The notes under the pieces were generated by a model. The model searched no databases, had not been told where the DNA came from, and worked only from the letters and a program-made list of their open reading frames with translations. 64,000 nt of DNA from Agrostemma githago. Its lineage: Eukaryota > Streptophyta > Magnoliopsida > Caryophyllales > Caryophyllaceae. The stretch covers positions 59,411,938-59,475,937 of the forward strand of contig OY288257.1 in assembly GCA_958450325.1 (NCBI GenBank), read 5' to 3'. Below, one piece after another: positions 10,800 to 21,517 of the stretch (position 1 is the first letter of the stretch; each line of letters begins with the position of its first letter). The position numbers and the translations under genes are program-made.

Positions 10800-12649
10800 A
10801 CTCTGCGAGAATACCCACGTAATCAGAAATGTTGCTTCGGAACTTGAATACGCCAAGGCATAGGAAATAGCGCGGGAGGAAAGACAACTCGGGTTTGACT
10901 CGGGTTAGACTCTCCTAAAAAAGTGTAAGGTGCGATTCTCGAAGCGACTGTGATTAATCACTCCGTCGGAGAATAGCCCCCAAGTGAGACTAAAGACTCT
11001 TATAGGACTCAGATGGTGTGGCATCTAAGTGACTCGAAAGTGGGGTACGTGAGACAACACGTGTAGGACATGATCCTTAGAGCAACCGTGATTGATCGTT
11101 CTGCTGAAGGGTAGCCCCCGAGTGGGATGAAAGGTTTTGCTAAGACTCGAGTGCTGGACGAGTGACCCTTAGATGGAAGGATCACGAACCTTTTGTTATA
11201 GGCCTATGCCTTGTAAAAGGTTGACTCGGCCTTGATGAAGGCAGATGGGTAAGGGAAGAAACTTGCGATGTAAGATCGGCGGAGTTTCGACGCTAGAGAC
11301 CCTTGACTTGACTTGAATAAGGATGACCCTGTGATTAGGGTAGACCCTTAAGTTAAATGATTTTTGAATTGGGATGACTCGACTAACGGATTGAAAGACA
11401 GGCAAAATTCCCTTAGGAAAGGTCGTGGGGACCGTCCTGTCGGAGGGAAAATTGCGTGTGACTTTCTAGTTAGGACTCGAGTGTTTATGAACCTTCAATT
11501 TACGAGTGTATGACTCGTGTTGGTTGGTTATGCTTTTAGAAAAAGGCGGACTAGGATGGGGAAGAAACCCGTGATGTAGGATCGACGGAGTTTCGACGCT
11601 AACGACCTTCGACAAATCATGAAAAGACCCGACACACGGATTACGGTAGGTCCTATAATCGGAAGGTTTTGAAAAATGATTGAATTTTGAAAATTGAGAG
11701 GACGATCCTGAAATTGGTAGTGGGCCAATAGGACCGAGCATTTTGAAATGTTAGAAAGGTTGCGAGTAAATTCGCGTTTTGAAAAAAAATTGGGAGACGG
11801 TCCCGTCTTTTGAAATTGGCAGCATGCCGACAGGATCGGTTTTATGAAAAGTTGAATTTTTGAAAATTTGAAAATTTGAATATCGAAAATAAATTTCCAA
11901 AAATTTGAAAATTGAAAATGAGATCCCGAAGATTTGAGAATCGAAAACGACATCTCGGAGATTTGAAAATCGAGAATGGAATCTCGAGGATTTGAAAATC
12001 GCGAATGGCATCACGAAGATTTGAAAATTGAAATTGAATTTTGAAAATTCGAAAATCGAATGGTGGATCGGAAATTCGAATTAAAATGGATAGCATGCCG
12101 GCTAAAAAAAAAGGCTTGTTTTGAGTCAAATCGTAAGTCTAATTTTCGACAGCATTCCAAGTTTTTTTTGAAATTGGATATTTTGAAAAGACGGGTCCCG
12201 AAACGGACAGTATTTCGGGTTTTTCAAAATTTGGTATTTTTGGAAAGATGCATTTTTTAAATGACGGTTTTTGAAAAATGACACGGAAACCAAGTAGCAC
12301 GTAGTCAAACAAGCATTATAACGACGCTTATGTATGCTTTACACTAAGTCTCGGTCGGTCAAAATAGGGTCTATACCAACAACGATGGCTTTCTCGTGTG
12401 ATGGACGGACTCCCTAAGCCGAGTTGGTCTTAGGACATGCCGCGAAACCGAGACGAGTTCCACCCTCGATGTCTTTAGCGCACCCATGTAGGAATGCACC
12501 GTGGTATAGTGGGACGTCGGTCACAAGTAACCGGCCCGGGCAAATGGGTTATGCATGAATCATTAAACTAATGCGCGCACATTAATCTACGAACGATTTC
12601 TCTTCGAGTCTCACCCTAGGAACCCCAATGACATGTGGTACATCAGGTA
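10800..12649 (-). other. Element A 5' leader
   Basis: A long untranslated leader between the PBS and gag. It has two copies of a 'tgtaagatcgacggagtttcg'-like block (about 11264-11292 and 11573-11600), a 29-bp tandem array (11894-12038), and a 'gtagcacgtagtcaaacaag' block near 12293 shared with element B (43397) and the right-hand array (about 57110-57180). The shared blocks are candidates for packaging or translation signals. Confidence 0.6.
11894..12038. repeat. 29-bp tandem repeat, five units
   Basis: Five consecutive 29-bp units start at 11894, 11923, 11952, 11981 and 12010. The core is 'gatttgaaaatcgagaat'. They keep exact register without indels. Overlapping minus-strand frames through the array give repetitive Phe/Ile-rich peptides that I do not treat as genes. 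Confidence 0.85.
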
Positions 12650-12667
12650 TCCCCAGCGGAGTCGCCA
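12650..12667 (-). other. Element A primer-binding site, tRNA-Arg type
   Basis: The minus strand reads TGGCGACTCCGCTGGGGA, 3 bp from the LTR end. From memory it matches the 3' end of a plant tRNA-Arg with CCA added, the primer reported for Ogre/Tat elements. Identical sites lie at 43756-43773 and 56804-56821. Confidence 0.75.
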
Positions 12668-13764
12668 AATTGTGGACATGACGTAGGTCCACCCCGACGC
12701 GGCGAAGCGCGGGTTTGGGTAGGCGAATGAATCTCGTGGTAAGATTGTTCTCGGGTTCGAAATTTAAGTCAAAATGGAGTCGCCACCGAATTTTGTGGTT
12801 ATTCGGAACCATTCGAGCCCACTCTATGTCGTCATGGGCTATACACAAAGTAAGTCCACTTCGATTTCAGAGTTTATGGGGCTCGTCCCTTTGCATTGCA
12901 ATATCGATACCGTTTACACCGGCTTTCGTATATAGAATGACTCTCGTGCGCCAAGGGTTTCGGACATCCGGAAACCAAAGGTTCTGAGTAAGGGGTGAGG
13001 GTACGTGTTGGGAAGCCCACTAAGGACACCTAACCCCGCCCGCACAATGGCGGCCTCTACTAAGACATCGTTCGTGTTCGTATACGCGCGCTAGTAAAAT
13101 AATTAAATGATATGCAAACAGCGTTTTCGGGCTAAGCATGTGAATTATTGGTTTGCTACGTCATTTAATGCATCTTGATTCACGTCAAAGTGATTTAGCA
13201 TGTGATGTTCATTTAAATAAATAAATGGCAAACATGAAAATAGAAAACTCGTAAATAAATTACAAATTACACGGGCGGAATACAACCCGGAATTCACAAT
13301 ACAACGAGCAATAAAATAGAATAATCGAATAAAATAAGAAGAGTGATAAATAAATACACGACCCGTCAAAGACCCGTATATAATAAATGCACACTAGATC
13401 GTGAATTAGATAGACGGACGAACTTTAATTAATTACGCATTATATTGCGTATTAATCAAAGGACGGAGGTTCGAGACCTAGGTGTGGTGCTAACCCGATC
13501 TCGAAACTCGATGCCTTGTCCCGACTTATCACCTCGAGAAATGGAGCCTAAATTAATTATGTGTCGGATACGACTAAAGAGTCGTCGACATAAAATTAAT
13601 AGTGCGAGCCCGTCGATCAAAATCGTTTTAGGTGTCGTGATATGCATGAGTTTTGAAAATTAGAATTACGTGATTGATTATGTACGTGTCGACTAAAAGT
13701 CGTAAAAAAATGATGAGGCTCAAATGTTGCATTGAAGCTCTCGAATTTCTGGGCTACAGGACCC

Positions 13765-13870
13765 ACTCGATCGAGTTATGGTCTGACTCGGTCGAGTGTG
13801 TCTTTAAAGTAGCTACTGTCCAGATTTTTGGGTGCTACTCGATCGAGTGGCCCATGGCACTCGATCGAGT
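13765..13870 (-). promoter_or_regulatory. Inner palindrome tetrad, element A 5' LTR
   Basis: Spacings of 21, 51 and 22 bp, identical to the tetrad in the 3' LTR. It would lie in the transcribed leader of the element. Confidence 0.65.
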
Positions 13871-14547
13871 GCCCCCTGTACGAGGCATGGCTCGTTTCAT
13901 TTTTATTTGTTTGAATTCGATAATTGACCGAGTTAAATATAAATATTGCATTATTTAAATTCAACTCGGTTCTCGATGTCATAAACGTGTATTATACGAT
14001 TATGAGACCGTTATCGGGATTTTATGAAATATGCTATTATGTGATTGAAAAGTTTTGAATTAGTAACGGAATTGCATCCCTCTACGTCACGACATCGAAA
14101 CCAATCCTTTCGGATTATGTGATGTCGGTTTTCATGTCAACGGGTTCCGCACTAATTGTAGAAATGGGACCAAATATGTTCAACTATGACCGATCACGAT
14201 CACATCACGTCCTTGAGCACATTGGGGCGGCGCTCCTCGAAAGGGTGCCACCTCCGTCGTTACTCTTAAAGGAATTAGATGGACTTTAGGCGATCGTCAC
14301 AGTCAAACGTATTCGAAACCGAGATTTTGATATTAATATGTATATATACACGGTATAATAATGTTAGATGTTAGAATACGGAATTAAAGTGTTAGTAAAC
14401 GATAAAAAAGTTAGTGTTAGAGTACATAAATAAAATGTTAGTATACAAAAATAAATAAAAAGTTAGTATGCACAAAATTAAAGGTTAGTGTCAGCGGTTA
14501 GTAATAATAATAATAATAATACAAATAATACAAATAATACAAATAAT

Positions 14548-14593
<46 letters not shown>

Positions 14594-14929
14594 AACAAAA
14601 AAAGAAGAAGGGAGAAAGAGATGTCGGGATTTGAATTACACCCTCAACCTACATGCTTAATGGCCTCGGAAACGGACTCGTAGTAGCGGCGTGTGCGCGG
14701 GAGTGTCGAGATATGTAGGGTGAGTTAGGGTGTGTTTGGTTAGGGAGAGGATGCTCTCGGGTCTTTGGCGAGTTTTGATCTCGAGTTTGATTGTATGTGT
14801 GTGTGTAGAGAGGATGTGAGTGTATAGGTTGAATATAGTAGAAATGTAGGGTTGAATGTTATGTAAATGTGGTGAAAAGATGGCTGAAATTGTGATGTAA
14901 AAGTTGTGAAATGAATGGGGTTAAGGGGG

Positions 14930-14937
14930 TATTTATA
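14930..14937 (-). promoter_or_regulatory. Element A 5' LTR TATA box
   Basis: TATAAATA on the minus strand, the likely core promoter for the full-length transcript of element A. The first palindrome lies 25 bp upstream. Confidence 0.65.
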
Positions 14938-14961
14938 TGCTTTACCCCCCGACCTAGGGTC

Positions 14962-15068
14962 ACTCGATCGAGTGGCCCTAGTGCACTCGATCGACTGCCC
15001 TTCAAAACGGGCTTGATCCGCTGAAAGACGCTCCACTCGACCGAGTGGGTCAATCCACTCGATCGAGT
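14962..15068 (-). promoter_or_regulatory. TATA-proximal palindrome tetrad, element A 5' LTR
   Basis: Dyad starts are spaced 23, 50 and 22 bp. The second dyad ends CGACT instead of CGAGT, the only arm mutation between the two LTR copies that I noticed. Confidence 0.68.
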
Positions 15069-15470
15069 GGATCAAGTGAATCGAGATATTTTAGGAAGAA
15101 TTTGAATTGATTGATTTGATTGATTTTATTTGAATTTAGACTTGGCGCCAGCTTCTAGAAGCTGAATTTGGCTGATTTTTGTGTCGGATTCATCTTTGAC
15201 CGGGTTTTGACCCGGTCGCCAAAAGACGGTTTTATTTCCGGTGTCGGTTTTGGCCCAAATTAGTCTCATTTGACTCGGAATGACCCACTGGGCCTGAATT
15301 TGAGGTCGGTTTTGAGAGATTTGCACTCCGCTAAATGCCCACGTCGGATACTATTGATTTCGAATCCGTATTCGAGCATATTAAGTCACGTTGACGTCCG
15401 ATCATCATCGGGTGTTTTGTCGGGAACTGCTATAGACACTAGGAGGCAAAATGCGGGTGTCTACAGGTTT

Positions 15471-16034
15471 CGACACCTCCACAAGTAGTAGTACTTCCGT
15501 CTTCCCTCGAGTTGAAGCCGCTTCACCCGACGGACTGCTCCGAGCTCCAAAAACCGTCAAATTCAATTACTAATAAGGTTTGGTATTTATGTGTTTGCTT
15601 GCTTGGTTGATTCATGATGGGAGATCGGGTATTTATAGTTGCCTTGGGTCAAAATTAAGAAAGATTTAAGGTATAATTTATAGGTAGAAATATGGAAAGT
15701 TGATGAGGTTTGGGAATATGAAGATATTGAGTTCCTCTATCGTGAATTATTTTCCTGAGTTTCCATCTTGCTCAATATTATTTCCCCTTCTTGTCTTAAG
15801 ATTCCCTGCCTTTCTTTTCTTCTTGGTTTCCTTCTCGCAAGTTCCAATTGTATACCGAATCAACTCGTACCTATAATACATAATTAATACAATTTAGCCA
15901 GTTTTATTCTAAAATAATATTTACTTGAATAATTAACCGACTTACTAAAAAGTATACTATATAGCCCAAATATTATAAATAATATTAACGACACATAAAA
16001 TGGGGTGAAACTATGAATATTTAGCGAGTTATCA
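15471..16034 (-). repeat. Athila-like 5' LTR, right part
   Basis: Continuation of the LTR that starts at 3184, after the element A insertion. A TATAAATA box is on the minus strand at 15630-15637. The LTR ends 'gttatca' at 16034. Immediately after it the sequence is in the middle of a copia integrase frame, so the Athila-like element inserted there. The other half of that TSD and its 3' LTR should lie left of the window. Total LTR length without element A is about 1.43 kb. Confidence 0.65.
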
Positions 16035-18268
16035 ATCACCGTATGAGGTTCTATAAAGTACACCACCTCCCTACTCTAACTTACGCGTTTTTGGTTGTTT
16101 ATGTTTTGTTCACAATCAAAACACTCGCGGTGATAAGTTTGCCCCTCGTAGTCGGAAATGCGTTTTTCTCTGGTATCCACATAATAAAAAAGGATGGAAA
16201 ATTTACGATTGTGCTACTGGCATGATCTCTGTCTCCTGGGATGTGGTATTCTATGAAGACTCGTTACCATTTCATGCACCGTCTACTCTCGGGGATCACT
16301 CTATTCAGCCCGGTCATGTAGTCAATATTGAGCCTGGTTCACATGATATTGATGATTTATTGTCTGACACGGACATGCCCTCGTCTGAACCTAGAAATGA
16401 TACCAATGTTGCTTCTGGGGATGTTGTCCCACCCGAGTTTCCGAGTATCTCAACCAGTACTGCCTCTGCTCCACCCGAGTCCCAACCCGCATCACTGAAT
16501 GACTCGCCTTCTGTTGTTCTTGATCCTCCTGTTCCTTTAGGCCGTGGTTTGCGGACCAAGGTTCCTTCGACCCGTTTGCGTGATTTTGTTATTCACACGG
16601 TTCAGAGCCATCCTCATCTCCTAGCTCATCACCTCCATCGTTGCCCTCAGGTACGCCTTATCCATTAGTTAATTATGTTACTTGTGATCGTTTTTCGGAA
16701 AAACACCGAGTTTTCCTTGCTTCTATCACCGCGGGCGAAGAGCCTCCAAATTTTAAAACAGCTGTTCAGGATGTTGGTTGGCATCAGGCTATGCAAACTG
16801 AAATCACTGCCTTGGAGGATAATAAAACATGGGAATTGACGGATCTTCCACCCGATAAAAAAGCTCTTGGGTGTAGATGGGTCTATAAAATTAAATATCA
16901 TTATGACGGTACCATCGAGCAGAGCGCCTTAAGGCTCGTCTTGTTGTTTTTAGTAATCACCAGGTTGAAGGCTTGGATTATGGAGAAACATTTGCCCCCG
17001 TCGTCAAAATGACGACCGTTCGTACTTTCTTTGCTGTTGCTGCTATCCGAAGATAAGAACTTCATCAAATGGATGTCCACAACGCGTTTCTTCATGGTGA
17101 CTTATCTGAGGAGGTGTATATGAAACTCCCTCCCGGCTTTCAGAAAGGTTACGAAGGAAAGGTTTGTCTTCTTCGTAAAGCTTTGTACGGCTTGCGTTAG
17201 GCCCCCCCGTTGCTGGTTTGCTAAATTAGCTGCCGCCCTCAAGAGTTACGGGTTTACTCATTCTTATTCTGACTATTCCCTCTTCAGCTACTCTCGTGCT
17301 AGTATCTGTATTTATGTCCTTGTCTACGTGGACAACTTAGCCATTGCCGGAAATGATCCAGCCGCGGCTCGTGCCTTCAAGGCGTATTTAGGGGACTATT
17401 TTCATATGAAAGACTTGGGCCCGTTAAAAAAAAATTCTGGGTATCGAGGTCGCTCGTAGTGCTGAAGGCATTTTTCTGTGTCAACGTAAATATGCTCTTG
17501 ATATAATTTCTGAGACGGGTAACCTTGGTGCACGTCCTGCCATTACTTCTATGGAACAAAATCAACAGCTTGCCTTGGCTCAAGGGCCGTTTCTTGATGA
17601 TGCCGAGTCCTACCGATGTTTAGTAGGACGTTTGGTTTATTTAACTGTCACTCGTCCTGATTTATCTTATTCTGTCCATGTGTTGTCTCAGTATTTACAG
17701 CACCCGCGACAGGAACATATGCAGGCTGCATTACGCCTTGTCAAGTATTTAAAGGGTGGTCCGGGTCAAGGTCTTTTTATGCGTTCTGATAGTACATTCG
17801 ATATTTTTGGTTGGTCTGATTCCGACCACGCCCGTTGTCCTATTACTCGTTGCTCTGTATCTGGTTGATACATTTTCTTGGGGGGGTCTCCAATTTCTTG
17901 GAAAACCAAAAAACAACACACAGTCTCTCGCTCCTCGACAGAAGCTGAATAGTCTGTGAGCTCAGATCAAATGACTTAAGGGACTCTTCACTAGTCTTGG
18001 TGTTACGATCACCTTGCTTATGTCTGTGTTTTGTGATTATAAATTTGCCCTTCATCTAGCTCATAACCTAGTTTTTCACGAACGAAGTAAACATATTGAA
18101 ATCGATTGTCACTTTGTTCGTGATGCTATTGTGGAAGGGTTGGTTCATGCTTCCTGTGTTCCTACTCATGTTCAACTAGCTGATATTCTTACGAAAGCCT
18201 TGGGGTCACGTCAATTCTCGTTTCTTCTCGGCAAGCTGGGTGTTCTTGATCTCCACGCTCCAGCTTGA
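16035..18268 (+). pseudogene. Decayed Ty1/copia pol (integrase C-terminus, RT, RNase H)
   Basis: Reading across frames gives, in order: integrase end (SPYEVL, then YSNLRVFGCLCFVHNQ, with a TAA at 16054), a Ser/Pro-rich linker (16230-16640), the RT start (W-x-QAMQTEITALEDNKTWEL), the RT palm with AFLHGDLSEEVYM, a catalytic box read as YVDN in place of the usual YVDD (about 17325), and RNase H with TRPDLSYSVHVLSQYLQHPR, up to QLADILTKALG and the stop at 18268. There are several frameshifts (about 16635, 16920, 17430, 17905) and in-frame stops (about 17055, 17200, 17868). The 5' half is absent because the Athila-like element splits the gene at 16035. It is non-functional. Confidence 0.85.
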
Positions 18269-18275
18269 GGGGGAG

Positions 18276-18420
18276 TATTAGGAATACGAACCGATTTCAT
18301 GAGTTAATAATATAGAACTAAGAGTCTCGTGATAAATGAATGTCATAAATCTCATGTACTATTTAAACGGTTTCTATGAATGAGAATACAACATAATTTG
18401 CTCAAATACGTGTTTCATCA
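18276..18420 (+). repeat. Probable 3' LTR of the decayed copia
   Basis: It follows a 'tgagggggag' polypurine tract just after the pol stop and starts TATTAGGAAT, probably a mutated TG start. The right limit 'tttcatca' is a guess, because no 5' LTR is in the window for comparison. Confidence 0.45.
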
Positions 18421-18764
18421 GATTGATCCAATTATCGTCGATTTTGTTTTAATTCTATGGTGTTAAACTGTTGATTGTTAATTAGTTAATTTTTAATTTT
18501 TGGAAAGCGTGTGAATTGGGAGTGGTTTCTACTTTCTACTTTCTAGTTTCCAAAGATGGGAGTGTGATTCCAGCTAAAAAGAAGCTCGTCAAACATATCA
18601 TATTCCAAAAGCTCCTGCATTCTTGTTTCATCCCTACTTGCTTCAATACCCACACCACCACCACCACCACCACCACCACCAACAACAACAAGATCAACCC
18701 AGACCACATATATACTTAACATCCACCTTCAAAAAAAAGGAAAGAAAATGTTTCTTCTTTATTT
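18421..18764. other. Short spacer with (CAC)n microsatellite
   Basis: No gene recognised. A CAC trinucleotide tract lies at about 18650-18682, followed by CAA repeats. His/Thr-rich readings through it are microsatellite translations. Confidence 0.5.
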
Positions 18765-18769
18765 GTAAT

Positions 18770-18966
18770 TATGAAAACGAGGATATCGCCATTGTAGGAG
18801 AGCTTGGAGGTTGTTATAGAGAGATAAGGTAGAGAGAGAAAGCGAGGTAAATAAAAGAAGTTTGTTATTGTGACTTAATGAATTAGTTACAGCTTATGAG
18901 TATATATATATATATATATATACAAGTATGATGAATAGCTTAGACTAACTATCTAACTAGTTCACA
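18770..18966 (-). repeat. Copia 3' LTR
   Basis: A 197-bp LTR that includes an 'agagagataaggtagagag' purine stretch and (TA)n at 18900-18921. It is identical to 23784-23974 outside the dinucleotide run. Confidence 0.92.
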
Positions 18967-18974
18967 TCCCCCCT

Positions 18975-21506
18975 TCAAGCTGGAATCGAGTCAAGTGACC
19001 GAATGCCAAGCTTGGAAGAAAAAAAACGATGCAACTCAGCACCCAACGGCTTGGTCATTATATCTGCAAGTTGTACTCCAGTTCGCACAAAATGTGGTGT
19101 TAGAAAATGCTCCAGGAACTTGTCACGAACATAATGACAGTCGATATTGAGATGCTTAGTCCTCTCATGAAAAACCGGATTTTGTGTAATATGTATTGCG
19201 GCTTTGTTGTCACAGTAAAGCGGTATTGGCAAGGATGCTTCAAACTTCAACCCTTTGAGGAGTGCATGAAGCCAAACTAGTTCACTTGTGACATATGACA
19301 TACTCCTATACTCAGATTCCGCCGTACTTTTACTTACTGTTTTTTGTTTTTTCGTTTTCCAAGAGATGAGAGAATTGCCTAAGAGAACAACATACCCACT
19401 TAAAGAACGACAACTGAAGGCACAAGACCCCCCATCAGCATCACTGTAAGCAAGTAAGGATAGATCATTATCTGCCGGGTAAAACAATCCAGTGTTAACT
19501 GACCCCTTTAGATAACGAACTACATGTAGGGCGGCTTGAAAATGAGGAAGCCGTGGTTGTGTCAGGAACTGACTGAGATGCTGCACAAAATAAGACAAGT
19601 CTGGCCTGGTGAGATTAAGGTAAAGAAGACGACCAACTAATCTCCTGTATTTCTCAGGATTTGGCAAAATTTCCCCATCTTCAGTAGAAAGTCTCAAGCC
19701 TTTAGGAAGTGGGAAAGCAGCCTCCACACAATCTTCCATCTTCATGTCTTGTATAATATCAAGCACATATTTGCGTTGATTCAACATAATTCCTGTATGA
19801 TTTCTGGCAACTTCGAGACCCAGAAAATACCTCATAAGTCCCAGATCTTTGATGGTAAATTTATTGTCTAAACTCACTTTGGTGTGTGCAATTCCTACTG
19901 AATCATTTCCAGTAAGGAGGATGTCGTCCACGTACACGAGTGCCATCAACCAAGAATCGTCAGACTTTTTCAGGAACAAAGAATAATCTTCCCTGCATTG
20001 AGTAAAACCAAGACTGAGCAAATGCTTAGTAAGTTCGATATTCCACTGTCTCGAAGCTTGTTTAAGACCATATATCGACTTCTTTAATCTGCAAACTAGA
20101 TCAGGATCCGCCTTAGCATAACCTTGAGGCGGCTTCATATAAACTTCTTCCTCCAAATACCCATGTAAGAAAGCATTATTAATGTCCAACTGGTGGAGAG
20201 GCCAACCTTTTGCTGATGCTAAAGCCAACAACGTCCTGACTGTGGTAAATTTAGCAACAGGAGAGAAAGTCGCCTTGTAATCTTTATCTTTAACTTGATT
20301 GAAACCCTTCGCAACTAATCGAGCCTTATAACGTTCAACAGAACCATCTGCCCTATGCTTGATTTTAAACACCCATTTAGAACCGATAGCTTTATGGGTT
20401 GGAGGCAATGGAACCAGATCCCAGGTCTGATTCAACTCTAAGGCGGATAACTCCTGTTGCATAGCATGAACCCATTGAGGATCACATTGAGCCTGCTCAA
20501 AAGTATGAGGCTCAACTGCCTGAAACACAGTAGCAAGAGTAGCTACATAAGCACGATCAAAATCAGTAAGCTCCTGAAGGATTTTGGCATGAAACGCGGA
20601 AGAATCGGAGGAACTGTCAGCTGTAGCTGAAGCATGTACTGAACGAGGGATGACAGGACAATGAAAATCCTTCAGGCGAGTTGAAAGTTGTGTGGGTCGA
20701 GTAGACCTTCGAGGTGGAGGAATTAATGGTGGAGAAACAGCCGTAGTATGAATGGAAGTATTATTTGTGGGAGTTGGAATAGAAGAAGTAGAAGAAATGG
20801 GAGGTGAATTATGAAAGGGTGATGGCTCCTGTATTTGTGAATTTGGTGGGGTACTAATGTTAGGAGAAGGACAACCATCAGGTACAATTGATGACTCTGG
20901 CATAATATTGACAAGAGGAAATTGTGATGGACCAGTGGAAGAAAGGCTTGTGCAGTGGTCCTTAGCTTGAAATGGAAAGATGTGTTCTTTGAAAAGCACA
21001 TCACGACTAACAAAGACTTGATGAGTCTCTATGTCATAGAGTTTATAGCCCTTTTCACCAAAGGGGTAGCCTATGAAAGCACATTTCCTTGCCTTGGGAC
21101 CAAACTTATCCCTATAAGTGATAGGCATGGAAGCATAGCACAAGGCCCCAAACACACGCAGCTCAGAATAGGTAGGCTGAATATTATATAATACTTCAAA
21201 AGGAGTTTTCCAATTCAAAATTGGAGTAGGCATTTTGTTGATGAGATAGGTAGCAGCAAGCACACACTCACCCCAGAATTTTAATGGGAGATGAGCATGA
21301 ATTCTCAAAGCTCTTGCTGTTTCAATAAGGTGTCGATGTTTGCGCTCTACTCGACCATTCTGTTGAGGGCGCCCAACAACCGATTTCTGATGAATAATCC
21401 CAAGGCTAGCAAATAATGACGTGCAAGACTCTTGGACAAACTCAGTCCCGTGATCAGATCGAATAGTTTTGACTTGAACATTAAACTGAGTGAGAATTAA
21501 CTTCAA
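18975..21506 (-). CDS. Copia Pol second part: integrase catalytic end, RT, RNase H
   Basis: Codes for 843 residues as read. It starts within the integrase core: Asp in RSDHGTEF (residue 18) and Glu in NGRVERKH (about 54) are the second and third catalytic acids. A Ser/Pro/Thr-rich linker follows (about 185-310). RT covers about 350-600 with the intact catalytic box YVDD at about 525-528. Ty1-type RNase H covers about 680-800, with Asp in YSDAD (about 689), Glu in STAESEY (about 730) and Asp in LYCDN (about 766). It ends a few bases from the 3' LTR. It belongs to the same polyprotein as the upstream frame; a one-base shift near 21,565-21,575 separates them. Confidence 0.88.
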   Translation of the reverse strand: MKLILTQFNVQVKTIRSDHGTEFVQESCTSLFASLGIIHQKSVVGRPQQNGRVERKHRHLIETARALRIHAHLPLKFWGECVLAATYLINKMPTPILNWKTPFEVLYNIQPTYSELRVFGALCYASMPITYRDKFGPKARKCAFIGYPFGEKGYKLYDIETHQVFVSRDVLFKEHIFPFQAKDHCTSLSSTGPSQFPLVNIMPESSIVPDGCPSPNISTPPNSQIQEPSPFHNSPPISSTSSIPTPTNNTSIHTTAVSPPLIPPPRRSTRPTQLSTRLKDFHCPVIPRSVHASATADSSSDSSAFHAKILQELTDFDRAYVATLATVFQAVEPHTFEQAQCDPQWVHAMQQELSALELNQTWDLVPLPPTHKAIGSKWVFKIKHRADGSVERYKARLVAKGFNQVKDKDYKATFSPVAKFTTVRTLLALASAKGWPLHQLDINNAFLHGYLEEEVYMKPPQGYAKADPDLVCRLKKSIYGLKQASRQWNIELTKHLLSLGFTQCREDYSLFLKKSDDSWLMALVYVDDILLTGNDSVGIAHTKVSLDNKFTIKDLGLMRYFLGLEVARNHTGIMLNQRKYVLDIIQDMKMEDCVEAAFPLPKGLRLSTEDGEILPNPEKYRRLVGRLLYLNLTRPDLSYFVQHLSQFLTQPRLPHFQAALHVVRYLKGSVNTGLFYPADNDLSLLAYSDADGGSCAFSCRSLSGYVVLLGNSLISWKTKKQKTVSKSTAESEYRSMSYVTSELVWLHALLKGLKFEASLPIPLYCDNKAAIHITQNPVFHERTKHLNIDCHYVRDKFLEHFLTPHFVRTGVQLADIMTKPLGAELHRFFSSKLGIRSLDSIPA

Positions 21507-21517
21507 AAAATCACGTA

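Larger units (their letters stand above)
4047..15465 (-). mobile_element. Complete non-autonomous Tat-type LTR element with gag only (element A)
   Basis: An 11.4-kb insertion flanked by a perfect 5-bp TSD, GGTTT (4042-4046 and 15466-15470). The LTRs are 4047-6834 and 12671-15465, near-identical apart from microsatellite length and scattered single bases, so insertion is fairly recent. The termini are TG...CA. On the minus strand the order is 5' LTR, tRNA-Arg-like PBS (12650-12667), long leader, gag (about 10799-9999), long non-coding region, polypurine tract next to 6834, 3' LTR. No protease, RT, RNase H or integrase remains. This matches the TR-GAG class of plant elements. Its Gag, PBS and PPT resemble those of element B, so a B-like relative is the likely source of enzymes (inference). 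Confidence 0.88.
12671..15465 (-). repeat. Element A 5' LTR
   Basis: A 2795-bp LTR, the partner of 4047-6834. It carries the inner tetrad at 13765-13870 (starts 13765, 13786, 13837, 13859), a TATA box at 14930-14937 and a TATA-proximal tetrad at 14962-15068 (starts 14962, 14985, 15035, 15057). The (TA)n and (ATACAA)n microsatellites around 14502-14587 are longer than in the other LTR. One dyad (14985) has a single-base loss of symmetry. Confidence 0.9.

Noticed and set aside
11466..12129. Phe/Ile-rich repetitive frames on the minus strand
   Set aside because: Translation of the 29-bp tandem repeat and AT-rich leader.
16043..16225. Independent hydrophobic small protein
   Set aside because: It is the copia integrase read in the wrong frame.
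18623..18832. His-rich frame
   Set aside because: (CAC)n microsatellite read-through with no start context or partner exon.
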